DNA of 64,000 bases. It comes from Lithospermum erythrorhizon (Eukaryota; Streptophyta; Magnoliopsida; Boraginales; Boraginaceae). Shown here piece after piece: positions 1 through 11,104 of the stretch (the first letter of the stretch is position 1; every line of letters begins with the position of its first letter). A model generated the notes under the pieces. The model searched no databases and had not been told where the DNA came from. It saw nothing but the letters and a program-made list of their open reading frames with translations. A program made the translations under genes and the position numbers. The stretch is from contig JADFUC010000174.1 in assembly GCA_019722365.1 (NCBI GenBank), positions 1-64,000 of the forward strand, given 5' to 3'.

Positions 1-145
1 TATTACGTATTAAGAAGTCCGGCTACAATTACTAAGGTGAACACTAAGTTTCAAGAATCACATTTTAACCAACCCGGTAAATGAATCGATACACAATCGT
101 CAACGGATATAATAAAAGGGAATCAATTCTCATTGATTTCCAATA
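1..145 (-). mobile_element. Copia LTR, 5' edge of a minus-strand 3' LTR (runs off the window)
   Basis: Read on the minus strand, this begins TATTGGAAATCAATGAG and then matches, block by block, the start of the copia LTR copies near 8467 and at 45362 (shared stretches around GTTAAATGTGATT and CTTAGTGTTCA). Immediately outside it, at 146-155, the minus strand reads CAAGTGGGAG, the usual copia polypurine tract before a 3' LTR. This is therefore the start of a 3' LTR of a minus-strand copia element. Its body should lie at 156 onward and the rest of the LTR lies left of the window. The expected TG at the LTR edge reads TA here. Confidence 0.72.
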
Positions 146-879
146 CTCCCACTTGCCCTTGGACGCATTACCTTACACCTTTATCGCGCGATCTCTAGTC
201 GTAGGCTAATCCATAAGAAGTGTCAGCGAACACCCACAACTTTCTTTACTCGAGTATGAATCGAATAAGAATTTACATCCTTACAAACCAATCAAGCACT
301 AACCGCGCGGTGCCCCGAGATCTTCCTCAGATATCAAGGACGGAATCCCTCCCAATATATCAACATTCATCATTATACCTACACCGCGTGACCCAACATA
401 TGGCGTTATAATCCCCCGCTTAAGGCGTACGCTGTCATAATAAAGATGTAGCTCATATAAATACGATAGTTATATATCGTAGTCTAAGAATTCATCGAAC
501 CTTAAAATTCTAAACAAATGTCATAGACGTAAATATACATATCTTCTATGAATTTGTTTCGGTCATACCAGCCTCCCCCACCACATAGACCGGGCAAATT
601 TCCCACGGTATCGATCTAGTCCTCAGCAGCTAACGTGATCAATCTTGATCACTAATCAAAACACCATGTTACCACACAGTACGACGCTTGTCGCCCTAAT
701 CCACGACATTCCAACGACCAAGGCCTTTTACTATCCCATGCAGCTGCCTCTGCATGGAATAAATCTTTTTCACCATCGAGGATACAATATATGTATATTA
801 TATATTTCAAATCCATTACGTGAAATAAATGGGAATGGCAACTATATGAATGAATCACTTATTCATGTAGTTTAGTTAA
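146..879 (-). mobile_element. Presumed 3' internal end of the minus-strand copia element
   Basis: This segment lies just inside the polypurine tract of the minus-strand copia LTR and just outside the Sirevirus 5' LTR. Copia elements carry the RNase H end of pol here. I could not recognise a clear RNase H motif in any minus-strand frame; only short open frames remain. The assignment rests on position, so the content may be heavily decayed or rearranged. Confidence 0.4.
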
Positions 880-2255
880 CGTTGAATAACGGTATTCGAT
901 TCAAACCTTTTTTTTTTGAAGATAACAAATCGACAAACTTAACTAACTCGCTTTCGAAAGTGAACTTGTATTTAGTTTATTCCTTTAATAAGTTCAAGCG
1001 CTTAAAACGTCGGGATCGGACGCTCGGAGGCTCACGATGAGTCTAACAAACGCCAAGCCTTCAAGGAGCCTCGTGTTCTTTATTGTTTATAGAGTGTTTG
1101 TAAGGAAACTCTACACTCTAGTATATCTGCCTGCTTTTTAAATATGCTTATAATGACTTTTTAAGCAATTAATCTTATTGTGTTTTTAAAATGGATGCAA
1201 CTGTGAGTTTCAACTGGCATGGGACGATTCATGTTAAGTCTCAGATGCAAACATGGTTACTGCTTCGGTGAATTGGCTTCTGGAACGATTCCTTTATTTG
1301 TGAAGAGAAAATCTTCAACCCATCGGTACTCCCCATCGGCAGGTTCCCCGGGTCCCAACGACGAGACCTTCAGACCTCGTCTCGACATAGTGTCCCCGGC
1401 GATCGGTGACCTCGACCTCTCGGGAGCAGGGTCTATACAGCTGGGCTTATGACCGCTGTGACATAACCTTATCGGCTCATCGAGACCCCGGTCTCGGCCG
1501 GGTCACGACGCTGGCAAGCCAAATTTTAAATTTTGTGCACTATATAAAAGCCTCTTCCTTTTAAACAAAAACAATCCTTTGATAATTTCTTTTGACCTAA
1601 TTTCAGCAATTAATTCTTTGAATTAAAAAGGCAAAAAGTCATAACTCCTACATTTAATTTTCATTATCTTTGGTGGTAGAGTTTCCTAGCCAGTAAGTTG
1701 TAATATCTAAATTCCTTTATTGTGTTTTGAAAGTGAAATCCTTTATGCGAAGCATGTAGGCTCACATTCTAAGTTGAGTAGTAAAGTTGAAATCCTAAGA
1801 AGGTAAATTTCGTTCCTAATCAGTTGATTAGAGTTGAAATCCTTACCGGTACTGTGGGTCACTTACTTGAGGCTGGGGTAAGTTTGATAATAGTCTCGAG
1901 AGAAGTCGCTTTTATGTATTCAAACATTTCTTTGTCATTTGGGGTTATCTTTGCTAAAAATCCCGAGGTTTGAAAGCCGACGGCCCAGCAAGAGGGAACC
2001 GAAGCCTCGTTAAAATCTGCAGGTATTGTATTTCTCTTTACTCTTTACTTCTCACATTCTTATTATTATTGTTAATCATTTTGATTGTTAAATTGTTGAC
2101 TAATCATTCTCGAGCTTGGGTAGTAGGTTTATCACATTAATCTTTATTCCCATTATTTGTTAATTCCGCATTATTAAATTAAAACTCGAAAAAGTTAATA
2201 ACGTAACTTAAAACCTTATTCACCCCCCCCCTCTAAGGTTATATCTAGGCTAACA
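880..2255 (+). repeat. Sirevirus 5' LTR
   Basis: Pairs with the 3' LTR at 11105-12481. The first base is C where the 3' copy has T, so the canonical TG start is lost. It contains a cluster of GAGACC/GGTCTC inverted repeats (about 1310-1510) followed by a TATA box, TATATAAAAG, at 1541-1550. Differences from the 3' LTR include many short insertions and deletions, not only substitutions. Confidence 0.85.
1541..1550 (+). promoter_or_regulatory. TATA box of the Sirevirus 5' LTR
   Basis: TATATAAAAG lies in the middle of the 5' LTR, downstream of the GAGACC-rich block, where the U3/R boundary promoter of a copia LTR is expected. The equivalent site in the 3' LTR (about 11773) reads TATATGTTC and is degraded. 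Confidence 0.55.
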
Positions 2256-2257
2256 AT

Positions 2258-2269
2258 TGGTATCAGAGC
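2258..2269 (+). other. Primer binding site, initiator-Met tRNA type
   Basis: TGGTATCAGAGC lies 2 bases after the 5' LTR end. This is the classic plant copia primer site complementary to the 3' end of initiator methionine tRNA, and it fixes the LTR boundary. Confidence 0.9.
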
Positions 2270-2309
2270 CCGTGTTCTACGTCTTAAGCTTAAAATCTTG
2301 TAGAAAAAG

Positions 2310-3365
2310 ATCATGGGTAGTAACGGAATATAGTAGCTCGAAACTTTTTGTGGCCGGGCGTGTCGAGCGCAAGGCCACCATTGCTCGACGGATCAAATTA
2401 TGATTATCGTGCAACGCATCTCAAGTATCACGGCAAAGAATCGACTACAAATTATGAGAGTGATCATCAAGGGACCACCCATTCCCATGAAGTATCAAAT
2501 TCTTCAAGCCGGAGCTCATAGGAATCCTCGAATTTCAAAGGAGTGAGGCGTATATAAAGAGAATTAGCGCCGCCTGCAGGTTCCATCAGACGCTGGATAA
2601 AGAGGACGACGGAGTACCAAGTGGATGAGGAACTCAAGAAAGTGAGTTGAATTCCAAAGCCATTCATGTTCTTCTTACAATGCCATGCGCACGAGGAGTA
2701 TGCTCGAGTCAAGTGGACGCAAGTCGGCCAAGGAGATACGGGACTGGCTAAACCGCCATGTCGGGTTCTAGTCAAGGGAAGACTACAAGGGTTCGATTCT
2801 TTGACTAGAGAATATCAAACCTTTTTAAAATGTATCATGAGAGTCCATCAAAGACACGCATCATAGGTTCAATACCATCATCAACAACTCGGGCTCTCTA
2901 GTGGAAGACATTCTCCTTAGAAGCACTTAAACGTATAATCATAGCCGCCAATCCCGAAGCCTGGGCTGCGCGCTATAGTTATAAATGAAGCTCAAAGACA
3001 TCAAGACTCTTCCACTCAAGAGCTCATTGGATCTTTGAAAAGCCGAAGAGGAAGTAATCAAGTAAGAACAAGACTGAATCGAGGACAAAAGAAAATGGCT
3101 CATGGGCGGCCAAAGCACAAAAAGTTCTGAAAAGCGAGAGCGACGAGATGATGAAGATATGGCTAATGCTTTGCTAGAGACTTCAAAAAGTTTCTAAGAT
3201 TCAAAAAGAGTAATAATGTATCATGGACATAAAAGCTTCAAGAAATATGACAACTATGAGCGAAGTACGGCTGCAAAGACAAGAGGGCAAAATCAAAAGA
3301 GATAAATGCTTCGAGTGCAACAAGCCCGACATCTCCTTAAGATGGATTGTCCCTGCCTAGCCAAG
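2310..3365 (+). pseudogene. Sirevirus gag relic (UBN2-type gag and zinc knuckle)
   Basis: Piecewise translation recovers copia gag. Around 2845-2890 is a segment ending RFNTIINNS, typical of the gag helix region. At 2997-3050 is DIKTLPL followed by a leucine/serine and glutamate-rich stretch, the usual end of the UBN2 domain. At 3303-3350 is the nucleocapsid knuckle beginning KCFECNKPD, with the last His and Cys displaced by a frameshift. The likely ATG is at 2312. Frameshifts and stops occur every 50-150 bases, so no protein could be made. The knuckle would bind RNA in a working element. Confidence 0.72.
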
Positions 3366-4559
3366 CAGGGTCTCAATCCAAGAAAATATGCAACAAGGCC
3401 ACTGGGAGGATGATTCGAAGTCGAATCCGACCCGAGGTCAGACTTACAACGTGGGCGCTGCCTCATGGCACCACAAGACTCTGGCTGAGGTACCTCTAAC
3501 TCTATCTCCTATCGGATGATGAGTTTTTCAAATGATTTATGAGCTCTTCGCTGATGATGAGCACTCGAGTAATGATTTTGACAAAGCCTAAGCGATAATT
3601 ATAACGAGTTGTTAGAAAGTTTTGAAAATTGCTTAAAAGAAACAAAGAACTTTCAAAACAAATAAAAGCTTGTTTCGCTAAAAACCACCTCACCGAAATG
3701 AAGTTACTTTGTTAAAAACTCGACTCCAATCTAAAAAAAATGATGGAATTCTTGAAAATTGAGCTAAAACAAAATCTTAATAAGGTCGAAGTTGGAAAAT
3801 GTAGAACTCGAAGAAATCACTCAACTTATATTCTTTCGAGAACAAACAAGTTGAAATCGAAATTCTTTCGACGCCTCAATGTTATCCTACCAACAAAAAG
3901 GGCTAGGTTATTCAAGTGTTAACTCCTATTCTTCTAATGTTGCTCTCATCATCCGGTATCAAATTTCATAGACCGAAATTTGCACTTATTGTGAAAAAGG
4001 AAATTACTTTAGTCTCTAGATGCCCCCTGCTTCAAAGGTTAATGGCACCTTATGTCCCAAGTCTCTAAGACCGAAATGGATTGTGAGGAAATCCATCTTT
4101 CTTATTAACCCCAAGGACCCAAATCCTACATCGGGTACCTCGAACGGTAACTTGATTTCAGGTTGCAGTAGGCCGCCATCCATGAAAGAAACATTGGACG
4201 TGCGGATAGCCGGACGCCAAGGCACATGATCATCGGGAGATGCTTCACTTTTCTTAAAGCTTGGGTAACAAGGCGATTGGAAATGTAAAGTTTGTTAACA
4301 ACGAAACCGCCAAAATCCTAGGTAGTGGATGATCGTAAGAAAGTTGTTTTAAAATTAAAATACCTTTCTTGTCACGGGCGTAAAAGTTTAATTTGCTGGG
4401 CGCGAGTCAATTATGTGAAAATGATTACGAGGTCAAATTTTCTAAACATAAATGTGTTATTTCAAAATGCTTCATCTTCATTTGTTGTGCATGGCTATCG
4501 ATCAATAATGTATTATGTTACCCTTGATTCGTCAGTTTTAGTAATATTTGCATGAACGC

Positions 4560-5350
4560 CGTTCATGATGATGAAGCTTACGGCATCGACGGCCGGCCAC
4601 GCTAAGATTTAAATGTTATCTAAATTGCATAAGCACTAACATGTAAAAGGTCTACCAAAGCTCACGCACAAAAGATCAACTTTGTGGACGCATGTCAACT
4701 CGTAAAATGACAAATCTTCTTTTTAAACCTATTAATCTTGCTTTCAATAAACCATGTGCTTGATTTGTTACATATGGATTTGTTTGGTGAAATGGATGTT
4801 GAGAGTTTGTGATCGAAATATGTATTCGTTATTGTGGACGATTACTCAAGGTTTACGGTAATTGGCCTTGCTAATAAAAAGCGACGCAAAGAAGCTCAAG
4901 TGTTTAAGCGTAAAGCTCATGAATGAAAAGGGCTTCAAAATCAAAGTCATAAGAAGCTATCATGGAGTGAAGCCGAGAATGAGGAAGTTCGAGGAGTTTT
5001 GTGGGGGAGTATGATCCAACACAACTTTTCGCACCAAGAACACTTTCAACAAATGGAGTTAGCGGAGTTTAAAGAATAAAGACCATCTTCAAGAAACGGG
5101 CCGCACTCATGTTTGAATGAACGTTAACTTGCCAAAATATTTGTGGGGACACGCTGCGGACACCGCTTTTGTTACACTATCAACCGGTATTCCCTTAGGA
5201 CCTATTCTTTACGTAACTCCCAATCTTAACTTTGTACGGTAAGATCCGCATCGATTATTTTAAAGTTTTGACGTAAGTGCTATATTCCCCTTAACACCAA
5301 AGATGTATTGGGAAAATTTGATGCTAAATCTAATGAGGCAATCTTTTCTG
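4560..5350 (+). pseudogene. Sirevirus integrase relic
   Basis: About 4647-4735 matches the copia GAG-pre-integrase to integrase junction (GLPKLT, then a broken version of the zinc-finger segment). About 4760-4795 resembles the conserved HMDLFG block. 4833-4862 reads IVDDYSRFTV, the signature around the first catalytic Asp region of copia integrase. Several frames must be joined to follow it. The protease expected at about 3900-4500 is too decayed for me to place its active site. Confidence 0.72.
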
Positions 5351-5839
5351 GTTATTCTAAAACTAGTAAAACATATATCAATTCCTATAATAAGTAGCGA
5401 TCAATGCGCCGCAAGAATCTATTCATATTATGTTAACTTTGATTTAATCTAACTGCTTGTTAAGAAAGTTGCGTTGTATTTGGTGACGATTCAGCATTAG
5501 GTGTCAACGTGGACGAGAATTCTCAGACGCGATGAGCCTCAAAACAAGTATCAAAATGAGGAAGCATCAATTACGGGGAGAAAACAAATCATCATCGAGA
5601 ACCCCAAGACGTGACGACATTCCACGGGCCAAAACATGAAGATTTACTCAGGGAGATTAATCGCGTTAATCATCCCCCCGGACCTCATTCTAGGCGATCT
5701 CTCTCAAAGGAGGTGTAACTACCGATCCTCGTTTAAAATAATAATATTTGTCTTCATAGTGCTTATGTGTCTCAAGTAGTACTCTTATTAATATTAAATG
5801 CTTCCTCTGTGAGGATCCGATTGGATTTTATCTATGCAA

Positions 5840-6480
5840 AAAGAACTTGAACAATTCGAAGATGCAAAGTTCGCACTTAGTTGAAAAACCTAAGTATAGA
5901 ACCATTATTGGAACAAAATGGGTTTTTAGAAATAAACTTGATGAAACCGTGTCGCTTTTAGTAAATAAAAGTCGCCTTGTTGTTCAAGGTTGGCACCTAA
6001 GTCGTAAGGAGTGTAATTTCTTTGATGAAACTTTTGTTCAAAGGCCAGTTGAATCCATTCGCATTATTCTAGCCTTCGCTACCATATGGATTTCAAACTA
6101 CACCAAATCTGATGTCAAAAGCCGCTTAAATGGTTTTTGGATGAGGAAGTTTTTGTAAACAACCACCGGCTTGAAGATCCAAATTATCCCTTTCATCATG
6201 TTTTAAACTAGATAAAGCCCCTTTTACGGTTTAAAAACAAGCACCTGTAGCCTGTAATGAGGTTAAGCACATCTAGTTGCGAATGGTTTCCCAGCGGAAA
6301 GCTCGATTCTACGCTGTTGGGAAACCAAGGCAAACATCTTATAGTAGTTCAAATCTCTATGTTGATGATATTATTTTCGGTTCTACTAATGATTTCGTCG
6401 GGCAAGTGAGGAATTTTCGAAAAAATGATGACAACCGAGTTCGAGATGAACATGATGGGCTTAATTGAACTTCTTTCTCG
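5840..6480 (+). pseudogene. Sirevirus reverse transcriptase relic
   Basis: The stretch 5880-6157 stays open in one frame and reads GTKWVFRNKLDE, then KSRLVVQGW, FDETFVQRPVESIRIILAFA and DVKS. These are the copia RT N-terminal blocks in order. After a frameshift, 6355-6400 gives LYVDDIIFGSTND, which contains the catalytic YVDD box. The loss of frame between the two blocks makes the copy inactive. Confidence 0.85.
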
Positions 6481-6689
6481 GACTCCCAAGTGAAGCAAAT
6501 GATGACGGATCTTCATTAGTCAAAGCAAATTTAAAAGAGCTCATAAAGACATTCGGGATGGAAGATGAAAAAGCGTGACGAAACTCCTATGTCTACATCA
6601 CCCAAGCTTCTACAAAGATGAAAGTGCATGCTTAACGAGACAAAATATCGAGATATGATTGGTAGTCTCTTTATCTTACCGCCGACCCT

Positions 6690-7120
6690 GATATTATGTT
6701 TGCCGTTTGTTTGTGTGCTCGCTTTCAAGCGCAAGGTCCCAAAGAGTCTCCATCTTAAAAGTTGTTAAAGTGATCCTGCATGTGAAAGGAACTATTGACC
6801 AAGCGGCCCCTGTATCCAAATGAGCAAGAATTTTGAACTCATGTGGATACTCGATGCGGATTTCAAGCCGGGTTGCACACTCGATGAAAAAGTACTTGTT
6901 GGGACTTGTCACTTCATTGACATAGCCTCACCTCATGGTCAAGCAAGAAACAAAATAGCTGCATCATTAACGGCGGAGCCTTTAATACGCTGGGCGGTTG
7001 AAAATTGTGTCGCCAGCGTGCTTTGGATGAAACAAACATCGAAGACTCGATCAAGTACGATCAGTACCGTGTTAGCGGACAACACGCAGCCATCAACATG
7101 CTGTTAAAAATCTCGGTGCA
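6690..7120 (+). pseudogene. Sirevirus RNase H relic
   Basis: At 6820-7060 the plus strand reads DADFKPGC, then GTCHFID and ARNKIAASLTAEPLIRWA, and later VLWMKQT. These follow the order of copia RNase H: the first Asp, the GTCHFL block, the KKQNSVALSTAEAEY-like block, and the WMKQTL block before the C-terminus. Some key residues are changed and the frame is interrupted before and after. Confidence 0.8.
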
Positions 7121-7599
7121 ACATTCAAGCGACCAAGCACATTGAAATCAGCCATCATTTCATCCGGACGCGCAAAAAAGGAACACGGGATTCAAGTTTG
7201 TAATAACAGATCAACCTGCGATATCTTCTTCACCAAAACCATCACTACCCGAGGATCAATTTTAACCGCATTAGGCGAAAGCCAGTGGATTCTGATCTTC
7301 TAGTGCTGATTTTATCTCCTCATGTTCTTTTATGCTCAATTGTAGCGTACGCTTAGGCGCCTGGGAATCACTAATTTTTCTGGCGCTTCGCGATAAAATT
7401 TTCCGATTGTGGTGAGTTGGATTTGTTGAGGATGTCATGAAGTGTGAGGTCTACGGTTGTGTATCGAGGTAAGTAAAATGTTGGTTTTCTCGGGTTTTGA
7501 GAAATCAAGTGACGGTCAAGCAAATTGAACGCAGTGTCGGGCCGATATTTAAGAGGCGTGACGATTGGGGACACTCTGGTGTGGAATTGTGGAAAACCT

Positions 7600-7880
7600 C
7601 ACCTAGTCATCGAGCCTCCATCGAGACCTCCCCTCCGAACGGGTCTCGATGATCAATTAACCACTGCCAAATTGCCCGCGATCGAGACCCCCCCGCTTCC
7701 TCGCAATGAGGTCTCTATGTACACCCCTGGCCTCTGCTCGTAGCCCATCGGTACCCCCCCCTCTCAACGTGGGTCTCGATGGCGGAAATAACCACCAGAA
7801 ACTCGGCCCTATCGAGACCCCCATCGAGACCCCCTCTCTACCTCTTGAATGGGTCTCATGAACCGACCCCTATATATACC
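7600..7880 (+). repeat. GAGACC/GGTCTC inverted-repeat block with a TATA box inside the Sirevirus
   Basis: Repeated TCGAGACC and GGTCTCGAT units occur here between the RNase H relic and the envelope-like region. The same kind of block is found in both LTRs upstream of their TATA boxes. Here too it is followed by a TATA box (CTATATATAC, 7870-7879) and a CT-rich, AAACCCTAATTC-containing leader before the ATG at 8055. This may be an internal promoter for the 3' gene. Confidence 0.6.
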
Positions 7881-8054
7881 TCCTTGCCTCTCTTCCCCAT
7901 TTCAACACAAAATCGCTGTAAATTTTCAAAACCCTAATTCATCCCATAACCGCCTTACCACCAATTTCATCAACAATCCATCCAAAGTTAAGTCTTTTTA
8001 TCATTTTAATTCTTAAATTCTACTACAATTTTTCAACAACAAATTCACCCTAAA

Positions 8055-10740
8055 ATGGCCTCAAACTACTAAACTAACCAAAAAGAGGGCAAGAACTCAA
8101 AATCCCAAATCTTCAAATCAGTGGTCTTTATCAGGGCAAGCGGAGTTCTTCAAATCCACAAGCAAAGATAATGCAAATCCTTTTACTATCTAGAGGTGGA
8201 AAAAGTGGAAGAATTGGCAAGCCTGAATATTCTGACGGGTACTTTAATGATAGACTCGAGTGGACTAAGATCGATCTCGTCAAAGTTCAAAAACGGGTAA
8301 ATTTGTAAGTAAGTCCTACCTATTATCTTTCCTGGGATTGGGTTTATTTCTTCTATTTGTACATTGTCATATTCACACTCCAAATAGTAATAATCCTTTC
8401 TTTTTAAATATTGTTGGAATTCAATGGAAGCGTCGTTTGAGTATAAGATGAGAAATTTTAGAGGACTTTGGTTGAAACTAAATTTGTAATCGATTCCATT
8501 TATTGTGCCTGCCATGGCCAATTGTGTATCAATTCATTTACCACAATGGGTTAAATGTGATTATCGTAAATCTCTTAGTGTTCAACTTAGTAATTGTATA
8601 TACTAGCGCTGGTTCTCATGATAATTTAAGGGGTTATGAGCGATTGCTAGATTGCATTTCATTAATCAACAACAATGTTATAATAATAGTAATTGGTCAA
8701 TTATTATTATTATACAACTCTACTATTATCCGAGCTCAAGGTCACACACATACAAATAAGGACACAGTTATATTTCTGTTTTACAAATTAAAGAGAACTA
8801 TATAATTGAGAAATGTATTTCTCATTACAAGTGGTTCTACATTTTATGTGTAATATCGATTGAATAAATAGAATCAATTAAATAGTTATTTAATTGATTC
8901 TGGTAATTTTAGTATTTATCGATAACTTGGTGAAAGATTATTGATATTTGACTCATTACTATTTAATTAGCTTAATTAAATAGTTCAACTCATTAGTAAC
9001 CTGGCTATCGCCTTTAACGAACTAATAGAGTTAACGAGTCAAGTTAATACTTACCCAGTTGCTTATCGGCTTGTTTTAACATATCTTCCTTATATATAAG
9101 CAAACTTGGTTTTTTTCATCATAAGTTTTTGAGAAAATTTTTATCACAAACTCTAAAGTAGCGCCTCGGCCGAAATTATCTCAAGAATTTCGGGGTTTTT
9201 CTCGTTTTGTTCATCCTCATACAGCATAAATTAGTTCTTGATTCAACTGTAGATATCATATTTATCGATATTACAACAAAGGAATAGTGGAAGTCAAATT
9301 ACCGGGCTGCGGAATTCGCCGCGTGAAACTCTTGAAGGAATTTACTCCGCCGCCGCAATGTGAAGTATTTCGCTATTCATATATTGTAAATATATGCTTT
9401 TGTATTTAAATAATGCAGTATGCACTCCTTTAAGATCCCTAGAATTATGGATTTGTATTTATACTCAAATATCCATAGTATTTCCATCGACTTTCGTTGT
9501 CAGCGTGAATGGTTTCTCTATTTTCCATCGTGACTTTGGATTTGTATTTATACTCATATATCCATGTGATTTATACTCATATATCCATAGTATATAATAC
9601 TCTTCTATTTACTGACTTCGCTTATCATAAAATCCCCGAATTATATTCGCGACGATTTGGCGGTAAACGCACCGAATGCTGAATAATGGCCGAGGTTTAG
9701 GAATGTCGGGTATCGAAATAGCGGGGTGTGGTCGATACTTTTCCGTGCTTACATTCAGACACCGGAGTAGGCAAGATTTGTCAATACTTGCTTTTGGAAG
9801 CTGCCGTCCCCAGTGGGTTCTCAAGATAGAACCGAAAGTAGTGGCCGAATTCGACATATACAAGTTTTGTCTCGCCAATGTAATTTCAACACCTTCCAAT
9901 CATAATTGCTTTCCACACAAGGCCACTCTAATACGGGCAATACCAAGGCAACAACTCTTCCTCAGCCGGAATGCCTATTGGCACATATTAAGTGAGCCCC
10001 TGGGAGTGGCATGTGAGCGTTTCCTGCAGGTACGCCATCGATGGGGGCACCCACAGGATTACCAAAGACTATTTTAAGACGCGGTACAATTGCTTCATCA
10101 TACTAACGCCTTTTGGTGAAGCGTGGAGGCAAATTGACCTTTTCATCGGAAGACAAGAGCCATTCTAAATTTACGGCCGGCAGAAACGGCTTCAGTGGAA
10201 GTTACGATTCGCAGACCTCGTGATTGACGCATTTAGGATGCCATTTACTTGTGACTTCGACCATTTACGGCGGGATGATGATCTTGATGGTGAGGGGTGA
10301 TGATGGCGATGATGAGGCTCCTCAGCGAGGCGCGGAGCAAGATGTTTCCAAGATCATGACACTAGGGCTTAATGAGATCAAGTAGGGAGGCAACAAGCTT
10401 ATCGAGGATAATCAAGCGCAACTTACTTAAAGGCCAAGCAAACACTCTTTAAGGAAAACAAGAAGCTAAAGGAATCATGTCAAAGGAATTATGAAATTCC
10501 TCTCGGTTTTGAGATGCCAATGAGGTTACGTAAGGCCCACAAGAAATATTTGCGCATCTGACGACGAGGCCGAGGCCGAGGATACCACCGGGTCATGGGT
10601 ACAGTACAATATCCGCATCTACGTCAGATCCGACTACTTCTTCTCCTGTGGGATTGGTCTTGAAGATTATATCATTGATGATGATGATGATGAGGAGGAT
10701 GCCATGGGGTCTCTTTCTTTGCTGGTACGCGTCCAAGATC
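8055..10740 (+). pseudogene. Sirevirus envelope-like (extra 3' ORF) relic, split by an LTR
   Basis: This occupies the place, after pol and before the polypurine tracts, where Sireviruses carry an extra gene often called envelope-like; its function is unproven. The putative ATG at 8055 follows a leader with a TATA box. Frame-joined translation gives a basic start (KRARTQ) and later a hydrophilic segment. Coding-like sequence resumes near 9610 with a broken FY-containing segment and continues to acidic runs near 10260-10330 and 10670-10700 (Asp/Glu-rich). The part from about 8467 to 9495 is a copia LTR insertion. Many frameshifts mean no product. The family assignment is mainly from position. 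Confidence 0.5.
8467..9495 (+). mobile_element. Copia LTR (probably solo) nested in the Sirevirus
   Basis: About 1 kb is closely similar, in order, to the LTR at 45362-46390. Shared landmarks are GTTAAATGTGATTATC, TTCTCATGATAATTTAAGGGG, TATAATTGAGAAATGTATTT, TTTTTCATCATAAGTTTTTGAG and GGATTTGTATTTATACTCA. The 5' half also matches the minus-strand LTR at 1-145. The start is uncertain because the first 25-50 bases are diverged. A short tandem copy of its last 40 bases follows at 9535-9595. No internal copia genes lie next to it, so it is likely a solo LTR. Confidence 0.7.
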
Positions 10741-10826
10741 ATCTAGACGACTTTGATGGCTTCGACCCTTATGTTTTTATGCTTTAGGCTTTTAACGCTT
10801 CGCGTCTCCCCTCATGGATTTATCCC

Positions 10827-10838
10827 AAAGTGGGGGAG
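10827..10838 (+). other. Sirevirus-type internal polypurine tract
   Basis: AAAGTGGGGGAG lies about 265 bases before the 3' LTR. Sireviruses are known for extra polypurine tracts of this form upstream of the main one. It is followed by short tandem units resembling TGTTTTATTTCTTATG (about 10860-10930). Confidence 0.65.
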
Positions 10839-11091
10839 CGTAGTAGACTTATGCTTTGGCTGTTTTATTTCTTATGTTAGCATGTTGGATGTTTTATTTC
10901 TTATGATAGTTGTTGGATGTTTTATTATCTATTTCATTCCATGCTATTATTTTTGTGCTTACTGAGCATGTCATCCATGGTCAAGTTATGGTTTTTTCGT
11001 AAGAATACCTTGGGGAATCTTATGTCGGTGGGAGCGTTTGCTTTCGTCTTGTAGTTCTTTCCCCTTAGTATAAGTCAATTTGTTACTGGTC

Positions 11092-11102
11092 AAAAGTGGG
11101 AG
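11092..11102 (+). other. Polypurine tract before the Sirevirus 3' LTR
   Basis: AAAAGTGGGAG lies two bases before the LTR start TGTTGAATAATGG. It is the expected plus-strand primer site of the element and fixes the 3' LTR start. Confidence 0.8.
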
Positions 11103-11104
11103 TT

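Noticed and set aside
8186..8521. Minus-strand 111-codon open frame
   Set aside because: It spans the junction of the Sirevirus 3' region and the nested LTR on the opposite strand, has no recognisable domain and no homologous frame in the LTR copy at 45362.
9676..10077. Plus-strand 133-codon open frame as an intact gene
   Set aside because: It overlaps the envelope-like relic, has an equally open opposite strand at 9609-9899, and no family pattern in either. Treated as part of the broken region.
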